From NCBI RefSeq assembly GCF_032056465.1, contig NZ_DAMBCL010000021.1: a DNA stretch of 48,679 bases; one strand, given 5' to 3'. This stretch comes from Mobilicoccus sp032056465. Lineage in GTDB: Bacteria; Actinomycetota; Actinomycetes; Actinomycetales; Dermatophilaceae. Under the pieces are notes generated by a model. That model was not told the origin of the DNA. It saw only the letters and a list, made by a program, of their open reading frames with translations, and did not search any database. Below, piece by piece: positions 25,725 through 33,973 of the stretch. How positions within the stretch are numbered: position 1 is the stretch's first letter; the number at the start of each line of letters is the position of its first letter. Position numbers and translations under genes: made by a program.

Positions 25725-25834
25725 ACCGATCCATCGGCAGCGCGGGCCCCGAACACCAGTGTCCCGCGGGACCGATCCGCCCGGGGTGGGTGGCGCGGTC
25801 CCGCGGGAGACGGGTGCTTCTCAGGGCCGGGGCG

Positions 25835-26806
25835 TCACCAACCGCGTTCGGCGAGGCGGTGCGGCACGGGGATGTCGTCGACGTTGATGCCGACCATCGC
25901 CTCGCCGAGACCGCGGGAGACCTGGGCGACGGTGTCGGGATCGTCGAAGAACGTCGTCGCCTTGACGATCGCGGCGGCGCGTTCGGCGGGGTTGCCGGAC
26001 TTGAAGATGCCGGAGCCGACGAACACGCCCTCGGCGCCGAGCTGACGCATCATCGCCGCGTCGGCCGGAGTGGCGATGCCGCCCGCGGTGAAGAGGACGA
26101 CGGGCAGCTTGCCCGCCTCCGCGACCTCCTTGACGAGGTCGTAGGGGGCCTGCAGCTCCTTGGCCGCAACGTACAGTTCGTCGGGCTCCATCGCGCGCAG
26201 GGCGTTGATCTCGCCGCGGATCTTGCGCATGTGCGTCGTCGCGTTGGAGACGTCACCGGTGCCGGCCTCTCCCTTGGAGCGGATCATCGCCGCACCCTCG
26301 GTGATGCGGCGCAGCGCCTCGCCGAGGTTGGTCGCGCCACACACGAACGGCACGGTGAACTGCCACTTGTCGATGTGGTTGGCGTAGTCGGCGGGGGTGA
26401 GCACCTCGGACTCGTCGATGTAGTCGACCCCGAGGCTCTGCAGCACCTGGGCCTCGACGAAGTGACCGATGCGGGCCTTGGCCATGACGGGGATCGAGAC
26501 GGCCTCGATGATCCCGTCGATCATGTCGGGGTCGCTCATGCGCGACACGCCACCCTGGGCGCGGATGTCGGCGGGGACGCGCTCGAGGGCCATGACGGCG
26601 ACCGCGCCGGCGTCCTCGGCGATCTTGGCCTGATCGGGGGTGACGACGTCCATGATGACGCCGCCCTTGAGCATCTCGGCCATGCCTCGCTTGACCCGGG
26701 CGGTGCCCGTGGTGGAGGTGGTCGGTTCCGTCCGCACGTCGGTGGACGGGGCGGGGGTGCCGTCGGAGGGCTGGGCGGCGTCGTCGCGCCGGTCGGCAGT
26801 GCTCAC
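25835..26806 (-). CDS. pdxS: Pyridoxal 5'-phosphate synthase subunit PdxS
   Basis: The synthase subunit that builds pyridoxal phosphate from ribose 5-phosphate, glyceraldehyde 3-phosphate and ammonia. The product is 323 residues, a TIM barrel with near-invariant family sequence such as KRGMAEMLKGGVIMDVV, ALERVPADIRAQGGVSRMSDP and AGGIATPADAAMMRQLGAEGVFVGSGIFKS. About 35 low-complexity residues precede the barrel. Start is GTG 26806; the ribosome site is weak. Confidence 0.96.
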   Translation of the reverse strand: MSTADRRDDAAQPSDGTPAPSTDVRTEPTTSTTGTARVKRGMAEMLKGGVIMDVVTPDQAKIAEDAGAVAVMALERVPADIRAQGGVSRMSDPDMIDGIIEAVSIPVMAKARIGHFVEAQVLQSLGVDYIDESEVLTPADYANHIDKWQFTVPFVCGATNLGEALRRITEGAAMIRSKGEAGTGDVSNATTHMRKIRGEINALRAMEPDELYVAAKELQAPYDLVKEVAEAGKLPVVLFTAGGIATPADAAMMRQLGAEGVFVGSGIFKSGNPAERAAAIVKATTFFDDPDTVAQVSRGLGEAMVGINVDDIPVPHRLAERGW

Positions 26807-26857
26807 GTGCGTTTCTCGCTTCGTCGGTGGTGAACCCGTGGTGCTCGGGGCGCGGAC

Positions 26858-26863
26858 AGTCTA
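26858..26863 (-). promoter_or_regulatory. -10 element for pdxS
   Basis: Minus-strand TAGACT, giving a leader of about 45-50 nt. No PdxR-type regulator gene is nearby. Confidence 0.4.
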
Positions 26864-26881
26864 CGGGCGCCCGCGCGGCGC

Positions 26882-27508
26882 TCAGACGCGATCGCCGGCG
26901 GGCGGCAGCGCCTGGGTGTGGACGGCCCACATGCGCTGGACGACGGTGACCGCGCTCGCGACGGCGAGGATGCCGAGGACGACGGTGAGCACGACGTCGG
27001 GCCAGCCGAACAGGCCCGTGAGACCGGTGGCGACGAGGACGACGACGAGACGGTCGGCGCGCTCGGCGATGCCGCCCTTGGCCTCGAACCCGAGACCCTC
27101 GGCGCGGGCGCGGGCGTAGCTCACCATGAACCCGAACACGAGGCAGGCGAGGGCGAACCAGGCGGTGAGGAGTTCGTCGTGTCGCCCGGCGAAGTAGAGC
27201 AGGAGCCCACCGAAGACCGCGCCGTCGCCGAGGCGGTCGAGCGTCGAGTCGAGGAACGCCCCCCACGGGCTCGTGCGACCGGAGAGGCGCGCCATCGTGC
27301 CGTCGAGGGTGTCGGAGAACACGAACAGCGTGATGACCATCGTGCCGACGAAGAACTCGCCGCGCGGATAGAAGAACAGGGCGCCGGCGACGACACCGAT
27401 CGTGCCCACCAGGGTGACGGCATCGGGCCCGACGCCGATCTTGAGGAGTCCGGCGGCGAGAGGAGTGAGGAGGCGGCGCACGAACGCCTGCGCGAAACGG
27501 CTCAACAT
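26882..27508 (-). CDS. pgsA: CDP-alcohol phosphatidyltransferase, likely phosphatidylinositol phosphate synthase
   Basis: Membrane enzyme that joins a CDP-diacylglycerol lipid to an alcohol phosphate. The product is 208 residues with about five or six hydrophobic segments. The full CDP-alcohol motif D-x2-DG-x2-AR-x8-G-x3-D-x3-D is present: Asp66, Asp69, Gly70, Ala73, Arg74, Gly83, Asp87, Asp91. Inositol phosphate as acceptor is inferred from position next to the HIT and thrS genes, as for M. tuberculosis pgsA1. The genes for the acyltransferase and mannosyltransferase PimA that usually follow it are absent; pdxS follows directly. It may be leaderless. Confidence 0.9.
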   Translation of the reverse strand: MLSRFAQAFVRRLLTPLAAGLLKIGVGPDAVTLVGTIGVVAGALFFYPRGEFFVGTMVITLFVFSDTLDGTMARLSGRTSPWGAFLDSTLDRLGDGAVFGGLLLYFAGRHDELLTAWFALACLVFGFMVSYARARAEGLGFEAKGGIAERADRLVVVLVATGLTGLFGWPDVVLTVVLGILAVASAVTVVQRMWAVHTQALPPAGDRV

Positions 27509-27517
27509 GGTGGCGCC

Positions 27518-27523
27518 AGCCTA
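27518..27523 (-). promoter_or_regulatory. Near-leaderless -10 element for pgsA
   Basis: TAGGCT on the minus strand, 9 nt before ATG 27508, so the transcript should have a leader of at most a few bases. Confidence 0.5.
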
Positions 27524-27551
27524 ACCGCTGCCCCTTGACCGGACTCCGTCG

Positions 27552-27627
27552 CCGAGATGGCAGATGGGATGACAGCAGCGGTACTGCTCACGCGATACCC
27601 CACCTGCCATCCCATCTGCCATCTCGG
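27552..27627. repeat. Perfect 20-bp inverted repeat between pgsA and the EF-G-like gene
   Basis: Arms 27552-27571 and 27608-27627 are perfectly complementary and separated by 36 bases, in which AGCAG and CTGCT form a second small stem. The arms are lower in GC than their surroundings. The element lies between two divergent genes, so it is not an ordinary terminator. It could be an operator or an RNA structure in either leader; the function is unknown. Confidence 0.85.
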
Positions 27628-27696
27628 GTCTGCGGGGGCGGATCGCTCGTGACCTAGGTCCTCGCCCCGGGCCCGGCCGCGGGCGCACAGTGAGCT

Positions 27697-29805
27697 ATGG
27701 GCAGACAAGACCACACCACCGGAACCCCCGTCGTCTCCTCCCCCGAGGCCCTGCGCAACGTCGTGCTCGTCGGCCCGAGCGGATCGGGGAAGACCCGGCT
27801 GTTCGACCAGCTCGTCGCGACGACCACGCCGGGCCATCGGCCCCCCACGCGAGACGGCAGCAGATCGACCTCCCTGGAGGTCGCCTCCCTCCAGAGCGGG
27901 GACCTGGTGGTGAACCTCCTCGACACCCCCGGCTACGCCGACTTCGTCGGTGAACTGCGCGCCGGGCTCCGCGCGGCCGACGCCGCGGTCTTCGTCATCT
28001 CCGCCGCCGACGGTGTCGACGCCGCGACCCGCACCCTGTGGTACGAGTGCAAGCAGGTCGGCGCACCCCTCGCCGTCGTCCTCACCAAGCTCGACACCCC
28101 CCATGCCGACTTCGACTCCGCGGTGGCCGACTGTCAGGCCGCGTTCGGTGAGGGCGTCATGCCCCTCGGCGTCCCCGTCATGGGCTCGGACAACGAGCTC
28201 GAGCGCATCGTCGACCTCGTCCTCGGTGAGGTGCACGACTACACGGGCGGGAACCGCACCGTCTCACCCACCGGCGAGGAGCACATCGGGTTCTTCGACA
28301 CCTACCACGGGCCCCTCCTCGAGGGGATCATCCAGGAGGCGGAGGACGACACCCTCCTCGACCGCTACCTCGGCGGGGAGGAGATCGGCTTCGAGGTCGT
28401 CGAGGAGGCGCTGCTCACCGCCGTCGCCCGCGGGTCCTTCCACCCGGTCGTGCCCGTGAGCGTCAACACCGGCGCCGGCATCGAGGTGCTGCTCCACCTC
28501 ATCGGCGCCGCGTTCCCGCCGCCCACCCGCGCGAATCGCCCCAAGGCGTTCACGATCGCCGGTGCCGAGGCCCCCGAGATCACCGTCGACCCCTCCGCGC
28601 CCCTCGTCGCCGAGGTCGTGCGCACGACGAACGACTCCTACGTCGGCCACGTGGCCCTCGTCCGGGTGTTCTCCGGCACCCTCACCCAGGACGCGCTCGT
28701 GCACGTCTCGGGACACCTCGGCAGCTTCGCCGGCCACGACGTCGCCGGCCACCCCGACCACGACGAGGACGTGCGGGTCGGTCCCCTCGCCTCGCCGCTC
28801 GGCACCGAGCGGCGGCCCAAGACGGAGGCGGGCGCCGGCGACATCTGCGTCGTGCAGAAGCTGCCCGGCGCGAGCACCTCGGACACGCTCAGCTCCAAGG
28901 ACTCCCCTGTCGTCGTCGCCCCGTGGGCGATGCCCGAGGCCCTGCTGCCCGCCGCGATCCGGGCGGCGACGCGCGCCGACGAGGACAAGCTCCCCGGCGC
29001 CCTCCAGCGCCTCGCCGGGTCGGACCCGTCGCTGCGGGTCGAGCACAACGCCGAGACCGGTCAGGTCGTCCTGTGGACCATGGGTCAGACCCACCTGGAC
29101 CTCGTCCTCGGCCGGCTCGAGAACGAGCTCAACGTCGCCGTCACCACCGAGCCGCTCCGCATCGCCCTGCGCGAGACGTTCATCGGCAAGGCCGCGGCCA
29201 AGGGCCGCCACGTCAAGCAGTCCGGTGGTCACGGCCAGTACGCGATCTGCGACATCGAGATCGAACCGCTCGAACGCGGCGCCGGGTTCGAGTTCGTCGA
29301 CAAGGTCGTCGGCGGCGCGGTACCCCGGCAGTTCATCCCCAGCGTCGAGAAGGGCGTGCGCGCCCAGCTCGAGAAGGGCGTCGTCGCGGGATACCCCATG
29401 GTCGACGTGCGTGTGACGCTCGTCGACGGCAAGGCCCACTCCGTCGACTCCTCCGACGCGGCGTTCCAGCTCGCCGGGGCGCTCGCGCTCAAGGAGGCCG
29501 CGGCCCAGCAGGGCGCGACCGCACTCCTCGAACCCATCGAGCTGCTCACCGTCACCGTGCCCGACGAGCACCTCGGGGCCGTCATGACCGACGTCAGCGG
29601 TCGCCGCGGGCGTCTCCAGGGCAGTGAGCAGTCCGACCGTGAGGGCTTCTCGGTCGTCAAGGCCGAGGTGCCGCAGGCCGAACTCACCCGGTACGCCGTC
29701 GAACTGCGCTCCCTCACCCAGGGCGCCGGCAGCTTCGAGCGGGAGATGGCCGGCTACGAGCTCATGCCCGCCCACCTCGGCGAGCAGTACGCCAAGGCGG
29801 GCTGA
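27697..29805 (+). CDS. EF-G-like translational GTPase (EF-G2 type)
   Basis: A 702-residue paralogue of elongation factor G with all five domains. The P-loop is GPSGSGKT (26-33). The third GTPase motif is DTPGY (76-80), with Tyr80 where canonical translation factors have the catalytic His, and the base-recognition motif is TKLD (130-133) instead of NKxD. The switch I RGITI segment is not recognisable. C-terminal domains IV and V are well kept (GRHVKQSGGHGQYA; GYPMVDVRVTLVDGKAHSVDSSDAAFQLAG; DVSGRRGRLQG). Such EF-G2 proteins occur in actinobacteria; their role is poorly defined. It is not linked to str-operon genes. Confidence 0.92.
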   Translation: MGRQDHTTGTPVVSSPEALRNVVLVGPSGSGKTRLFDQLVATTTPGHRPPTRDGSRSTSLEVASLQSGDLVVNLLDTPGYADFVGELRAGLRAADAAVFVISAADGVDAATRTLWYECKQVGAPLAVVLTKLDTPHADFDSAVADCQAAFGEGVMPLGVPVMGSDNELERIVDLVLGEVHDYTGGNRTVSPTGEEHIGFFDTYHGPLLEGIIQEAEDDTLLDRYLGGEEIGFEVVEEALLTAVARGSFHPVVPVSVNTGAGIEVLLHLIGAAFPPPTRANRPKAFTIAGAEAPEITVDPSAPLVAEVVRTTNDSYVGHVALVRVFSGTLTQDALVHVSGHLGSFAGHDVAGHPDHDEDVRVGPLASPLGTERRPKTEAGAGDICVVQKLPGASTSDTLSSKDSPVVVAPWAMPEALLPAAIRAATRADEDKLPGALQRLAGSDPSLRVEHNAETGQVVLWTMGQTHLDLVLGRLENELNVAVTTEPLRIALRETFIGKAAAKGRHVKQSGGHGQYAICDIEIEPLERGAGFEFVDKVVGGAVPRQFIPSVEKGVRAQLEKGVVAGYPMVDVRVTLVDGKAHSVDSSDAAFQLAGALALKEAAAQQGATALLEPIELLTVTVPDEHLGAVMTDVSGRRGRLQGSEQSDREGFSVVKAEVPQAELTRYAVELRSLTQGAGSFEREMAGYELMPAHLGEQYAKAG

Positions 29806-29844
29806 GCGCGACGTCGTGCGCGCCTGGGCGCGACACGACCGAGA

Positions 29845-29887
29845 GCGGGAGCGGGGCCTGGACCAGGTGTCCGGGCCCCGCTCCCGC
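29845..29887. terminator. Terminator between the EF-G-like gene and HIT gene
   Basis: A perfect 14-bp stem (29845-29858 with 29874-29887) and a 15-nt loop lie between the convergent stops at 29805 and 29944. Confidence 0.8.
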
Positions 29888-29943
29888 ATGTCGCAGCGGT
29901 GCTGCGGCGCACACCGGCGGTCGTGCGCGCGCCGCGGCGAGCG

Positions 29944-30513
29944 TCAGCGCGGCCAGGCCTCACGGAGCTCGGTGCGGGTGTCCTCGAGGAGCACGGGCAG
30001 GGCCTTGGTCTGACCGATGATCGGGAGGAAGTTCATGTCGCCTCCCCAGCGCGGCACGACGTGCTGGTGCAGGTGCGCCTCCACGCCCGCGCCCGCGACG
30101 GCGCCCTGGTTCATGCCGAGGTTGAACCCCATCGGGTTGGACGCGGCCTCGAGGGCACGGATCGCGTCCTTGGTGAGGGCCGTGAACTCGAGCGTCTCCT
30201 CGTCGGTGAGATCGAGGTAGCGGGGGACGTGGCGATAGGGGCAGATCAGCAGGTGACCCGGGTTGTACGGGAAGAGGTTGAGGACGACGTAGCACGTCTC
30301 ACCGCGGTGGACGATGAGCCCCTCGGCGTCGCTCCCCCCCGGCGCGCTGCAGAACGGGCAGGTCGGAATGTCGTTCCTGCCTCGACTCGGCCTCGCCGTC
30401 GGCTTGCCCTCCCCACGGATGTAGGCCATCCGGTGAGGGGTCCACAGACGCTGGAACCCGTCCCGCACACGGGCGAACTTGCTGGCCTCCTCGGGCGCCT
30501 CCGGGATCTGCAT
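29944..30513 (-). CDS. HIT-domain protein, likely diadenosine polyphosphate phosphorylase type
   Basis: A histidine-triad nucleotide hydrolase or transferase. The product is 189 residues. The catalytic triad motif HLHQHVV spans 147-153 (His147, His149, His151). CPFC (52-55) hints at a zinc site. The position between thrS and pgsA matches Rv2613c of M. tuberculosis, reported as an Ap4A phosphorylase, so that activity is inferred. The ATG 30513 start follows TAGGAT with a 6-nt gap, suggesting a leaderless mRNA. Confidence 0.91.
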   Translation of the reverse strand: MQIPEAPEEASKFARVRDGFQRLWTPHRMAYIRGEGKPTARPSRGRNDIPTCPFCSAPGGSDAEGLIVHRGETCYVVLNLFPYNPGHLLICPYRHVPRYLDLTDEETLEFTALTKDAIRALEAASNPMGFNLGMNQGAVAGAGVEAHLHQHVVPRWGGDMNFLPIIGQTKALPVLLEDTRTELREAWPR

Positions 30514-30519
30514 CCCCCG

Positions 30520-30525
30520 ATCCTA
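30520..30525 (-). promoter_or_regulatory. Leaderless -10 element for the HIT gene
   Basis: TAGGAT on the minus strand, separated by a 6-nt C/G tract from ATG 30513. Confidence 0.5.
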
Positions 30526-30624
30526 GGCGCTCGCGCGCCCGGCTCGGCCCGCCCGCGCCGGAGCCGACACGTCCGACGCCCGGGCACGCCCGCATCGGGC
30601 GTGGCAGGCCCGGTCGTGTCGTCG

Positions 30625-31107
30625 TCAGGGGTGGTCGCGACGCCACAACTGATCGCCGCAGGGGGCGAACCCGCGGCGCCGGAGCATGCCGCCGGCCACC
30701 TCGCTGGGCAGGAGCTGCACCCACAGCAGTTCGGCGGCGTCGGCCCACGCGAGCGCCTCGTCGAGCACCTGCGAGCCCAGCCCGAGGCCACGCGCCTCGG
30801 GACGCACGTAGAGGTTCGTCATGTGCCCCCATGGACGCGGCACCCGGCCGGGTCTCGGCAGCGCCCGCACGAGCGCGATCGTGCAGGCCCCCAAGGGGTT
30901 TCCGTCAACGGTCGAGGCGATCCAGCTCGGATACCGATCGCGCTCGGCGAGCCAGGCGTCGGTGTAGCGATCGAGGAATCTCTCCTCGGGAGGTCGCCCG
31001 AGCTCGCGGTTGTGGGCGATCTCCAACGCGGCCAGGCGGAAGGCGTCGTCGGACTCGGCCCGCGCCACGCGGGTGAGCTGCGAGGACAACCCCTTCAAAC
31101 CGGCCAT
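30625..31107 (-). CDS. GNAT-family N-acetyltransferase
   Basis: A single-domain acetyltransferase of 160 residues; the acceptor is unknown. The acetyl-CoA-binding motif is visible in NLYVRPEARGLGLGSQVLDEAL, with the pyrophosphate loop at 106-111. A C-terminal strand-helix (WVQLLPSEVAGGMLRRRGF) completes the fold. ATG 31107 is chosen because it fits family length; a CACACT hexamer 6 nt upstream may be a weak leaderless -10. It lies between thrS and the HIT gene on the same strand. Confidence 0.88.
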   Translation of the reverse strand: MAGLKGLSSQLTRVARAESDDAFRLAALEIAHNRELGRPPEERFLDRYTDAWLAERDRYPSWIASTVDGNPLGACTIALVRALPRPGRVPRPWGHMTNLYVRPEARGLGLGSQVLDEALAWADAAELLWVQLLPSEVAGGMLRRRGFAPCGDQLWRRDHP

Positions 31108-31113
31108 GGGGGC

Positions 31114-31119
31114 AGTGTG
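31114..31119 (-). promoter_or_regulatory. Possible leaderless -10 element for the GNAT gene
   Basis: CACACT on the minus strand, 6 nt before ATG 31107. It departs from the TANNNT consensus at one position. The same CACACT plus 6-nt arrangement precedes the LigC-type ligase gene. Confidence 0.3.
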
Positions 31120-31211
31120 ACATCGCGGAAGCGACAGCTGTGCTTGTGCGACCCGTGAAGCTCGGCCGGAGCGCGGAGCGTCGACGAGAACGCGTGGGTG
31201 TCCGACGCCGC

Positions 31212-33290
31212 TCAGGCGTCGTCGACGACGGCCTGCGCCGGGGCGCTCGTCACCTGCGCCTTGGTCTCGATGGCCGTGACGATCTCGGCGACGGCCTCCT
31301 CGATCGGTACGCCGTTGCGCTGGCTGCCGTCGCGGTACCGGAAGGACACCGCGCCCGCCGCCCGGTCCTCCTCTCCGGCGATGAGGACGTAGGGGACCTT
31401 GGACTTGCTCGCGTTGCGGATCTTCTTGGGGAACCGGTCGTCGGAGATGTCGACCTCGACCCGCACCCCGGCGGCCTTGAGCCGGTCGGCCACGTCGAAG
31501 AGGTACTCGTTGTACTCCTCGGCGACGGGGATCGCCGTGACCTGCACCGGCGACAGCCACACGGGGAACGCGCCGGCGTAGTGCTCGACGAGCACCCCCA
31601 TGAACCGCTCGATCGAGCCGAACTTCGCGGAGTGGATCATCACCGGCCGCTGACGGGAGCCGTCGGGAGCCTGGTACTCGAGACCGAAACGCTCGGGCTG
31701 GTTGAAGTCGTACTGGATCGTGCTCATCTGCCAGGTACGGCCGATCGCGTCGCGGGCCTGGACGCTCACCTTGGGCCCGTAGTAGGCGGCGCCGCCGGGG
31801 TCGGGCACGAGCTCCAACCCCGTGGAGGTGCACGCCTCCTCGAGGATGTCGGTCGCGATCTTCCAGTCCTCGTCCGAGCCGATGAACTTGCTGCTGTCGG
31901 GGTCGCGGGTCGACAGCTCGAGGTAGAAGTCGTCGAGTCCGAAGTCCCGCAGCAGCGAGAGGACGAAGTGAAGGAGGTGCGTGATCTCCTCGCCGGCCTG
32001 CTCGGGCATGCAGTAACTGTGGCTGTCGTCCTGGGTGAATCCCCGAAGGCGGGTGAGCCCGTGGATGACGCCCGACTTCTCGTAGCGGTACACGGTGCCG
32101 AACTCGAAGAGCCGCATCGGCAGCTCGCGGTAGGAGCGTCCCCGCGACCGGAAGATGAGGTTGTGCATCGGGCAGTTCATCGCCTTGAGGCGGTAGTCCG
32201 AGCCCGCGCGGGTGATCTCACCCTCCTCGTTGCGCTCCTCGTCGACGTGCAGCGGCGGGAACATCGTGTCGGCGTAGTACGGCAGGTGCCCGGAGGTGTG
32301 GAACAGGCCGTCCTTGGAGATGTGCGGGGTGCCGACGTAGAGGAACCCCTCGTCGACGTGCCGCTGACGGACGTAGTCCTCCATCTCCTTCTTGATGACC
32401 CCGCCCTTGGGGTGGAAGACGGGCAGGCCGGAGCCGAGCTCGTCGGGGAAGCTGTAGAGGTCCAGCTCGGTGCCGAGCTTGCGGTGGTCGCGCTTCTCGG
32501 CCTCGGCGAGGCGGTCGAGGTAGGCCTTGAGGTCGTCCTTGCTCGCCCAGGCGGTGCCGTACACGCGCTGGAGCTGGGCGTTGGCCTGGTTGCCGCGCCA
32601 GTACGCGGCGGCGCTGCGCATGACCTTGAACCCGTTGGCGATGAGCTTGGTCGTCGGCACGTGCGGTCCGCGGCACAGGTCGCCCCAGGCCACGGACCCG
32701 TCGCGGCGCACGTTGTCGTAGATCGTGATCTCGCCGCCGCCGACCTCGACGGACGCGCCCTCGGCCCGCTGCTCCAGGGCACCGGACTCCTCGGAGCCAC
32801 CGCTGCCGGGGCCGTGGGCGAGGCCGATGAGCTCGCACTTGTACGGCTCGGAGGCGAGTTCGGCGAGGGCCTCCTCGGCGGAGACGACCCGCCGCTGGAA
32901 GCGCTGGCCCTCGTTGACGATCCTCTGCATCGTCTTCTCGAGCTTCTTGAGGTCCTCCGGGGTGAAGGGCTCGGCGACGTCGAAGTCGTAGTAGAACCCG
33001 TCGCGGATGTAGGGACCGATGCCGAGCTTGGCCTCGGGCCACAGCTGCTGGACGGCCTGGGCCATCACGTGGGTGCACGAGTGTCGCAACACGTCGAGAC
33101 CGTCGGGTGAGGCGATGTCGACGCCCTCGACCTCGTCGCCGTCGGTCAGCTCGTGCGTGAGGTCCTTGAGCTCGCCGCCGACGCGGGCGACGACGACGCG
33201 CTTCTCGTCCTCGAACAGGTCGGCGGCCGTCGTGCCCACCGGCACCGATCGCTCGCTCCCGGCGACGGACACGGTGATCTGGGCTGACAC
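31212..33290 (-). CDS. thrS: Threonine--tRNA ligase
   Basis: Class II synthetase that charges tRNA-Thr. The product is 692 residues: N-terminal TGS domain (1-62), the second additional (editing) domain with HSCTHVMAQAV and YYDFD, the catalytic core with KAMNCPMHN and the motif 2 region RLRGFTQDDSHSYC, and a C-terminal anticodon-binding domain. The GTG 33290 start has GAGGAG six bases upstream; the longer open frame is not supported. No T-box leader was found in the 70 or so bases upstream. Confidence 0.96.
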   Translation of the reverse strand: MSAQITVSVAGSERSVPVGTTAADLFEDEKRVVVARVGGELKDLTHELTDGDEVEGVDIASPDGLDVLRHSCTHVMAQAVQQLWPEAKLGIGPYIRDGFYYDFDVAEPFTPEDLKKLEKTMQRIVNEGQRFQRRVVSAEEALAELASEPYKCELIGLAHGPGSGGSEESGALEQRAEGASVEVGGGEITIYDNVRRDGSVAWGDLCRGPHVPTTKLIANGFKVMRSAAAYWRGNQANAQLQRVYGTAWASKDDLKAYLDRLAEAEKRDHRKLGTELDLYSFPDELGSGLPVFHPKGGVIKKEMEDYVRQRHVDEGFLYVGTPHISKDGLFHTSGHLPYYADTMFPPLHVDEERNEEGEITRAGSDYRLKAMNCPMHNLIFRSRGRSYRELPMRLFEFGTVYRYEKSGVIHGLTRLRGFTQDDSHSYCMPEQAGEEITHLLHFVLSLLRDFGLDDFYLELSTRDPDSSKFIGSDEDWKIATDILEEACTSTGLELVPDPGGAAYYGPKVSVQARDAIGRTWQMSTIQYDFNQPERFGLEYQAPDGSRQRPVMIHSAKFGSIERFMGVLVEHYAGAFPVWLSPVQVTAIPVAEEYNEYLFDVADRLKAAGVRVEVDISDDRFPKKIRNASKSKVPYVLIAGEEDRAAGAVSFRYRDGSQRNGVPIEEAVAEIVTAIETKAQVTSAPAQAVVDDA

Positions 33291-33367
33291 GGGTGACTCC
33301 TCGGTCGATGACGGGGCCGACGCCCACGGTCGCGGCACGGCGGCGCGGGCCACTCGCCCGCCCGTCC

Positions 33368-33373
33368 AGGGTA
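33368..33373 (-). promoter_or_regulatory. -10 element for thrS
   Basis: Minus-strand TACCCT, giving a leader of about 70 nt to GTG 33290. The -35 is not clear. Confidence 0.4.
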
Positions 33374-33517
33374 GTCGCCCCGATCGGCCGCCCTCACCGG
33401 GGTTTTCGCCGCGTGTCGTGCCGCCTCGTGTCGTCCGTGCCGGGTGGGGCCGACGCCGGGTCGGCCGACACCGGGTCGGACGGGCGCCCGGTGGCGTCCC
33501 GGCCCACGGGCGTCGGT

Positions 33518-33871
33518 TCAGGCCAGGCGGTCACCGACCTCGACGGTGCCGGCGCGGAGGACCTCGGCGTACACCCCGGGGCAGTGCTTCGGCAGTTCGG
33601 TGACCCGCAGGACCGCCGTGCCGATGTGCACCTGCTCGCCGACGAGTTCCTGCAGATCCTCATCGGCGACGTCGAGCACGATGTTGGCTCGCGCCACGTC
33701 GGGGTTGTTCTCGCGCCCGACGACGTGGACGGGGCGTTTCTTGCGGCGGTCGCCCTCGAGTCCCTCGGCCTCGATGCGCGCGTGCGAGAGCGACCGGCCG
33801 GGCGCGTCCTTCTCCGGGTAGACGGCGAGGCTGAGCACGGTGCCGCCGATGACGGGGCGGAGGAGTTCCAT
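33518..33871 (-). CDS. MOSC domain-containing protein
   Basis: A compact 117-residue MOSC protein. The domain signature is seen in GLEGDRRKKRPVHVV (38-51) and the late PKHCPGVYAEVLRAGTVEVGD with Cys97. MOSC proteins carry molybdenum-cofactor or sulfur-transfer functions; the substrate here is unknown. The size means the whole protein is one domain. ATG 33871 follows CAGAGT by six bases. Same strand as thrS, divergent from the rRNA methyltransferase gene. Confidence 0.87.
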   Translation of the reverse strand: MELLRPVIGGTVLSLAVYPEKDAPGRSLSHARIEAEGLEGDRRKKRPVHVVGRENNPDVARANIVLDVADEDLQELVGEQVHIGTAVLRVTELPKHCPGVYAEVLRAGTVEVGDRLA

Positions 33872-33877
33872 GGCGTC

Positions 33878-33883
33878 ACTCTG
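33878..33883 (-). promoter_or_regulatory. Possible leaderless -10 element for the MOSC gene
   Basis: CAGAGT on the minus strand, 6 nt before ATG 33871; one consensus base is missing. Confidence 0.3.
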
Positions 33884-33960
33884 CCAAACGGATTCGGAAG
33901 CGAACAGACCCGTGCCGCCCTTCGCCCGCGCGAGCCGACGGGCACGGACCGGCCGGCCCG

Positions 33961-33966
33961 TAGGCT
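33961..33966 (+). promoter_or_regulatory. Leaderless -10 element for the RlmA-type gene
   Basis: TAGGCT on the plus strand, 7 nt before GTG 33974, the same arrangement as at cmk on the other strand. No ribosome site is present. Confidence 0.55.
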
Positions 33967-33973
33967 GGCCGCC

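Noticed and set aside
33291..33517. T-box or other riboswitch upstream of thrS
   Set aside because: The leader is short, with no T-box sequence, specifier loop or terminator/antiterminator pair; only short GTCGGCCGAC-type repeats are present.
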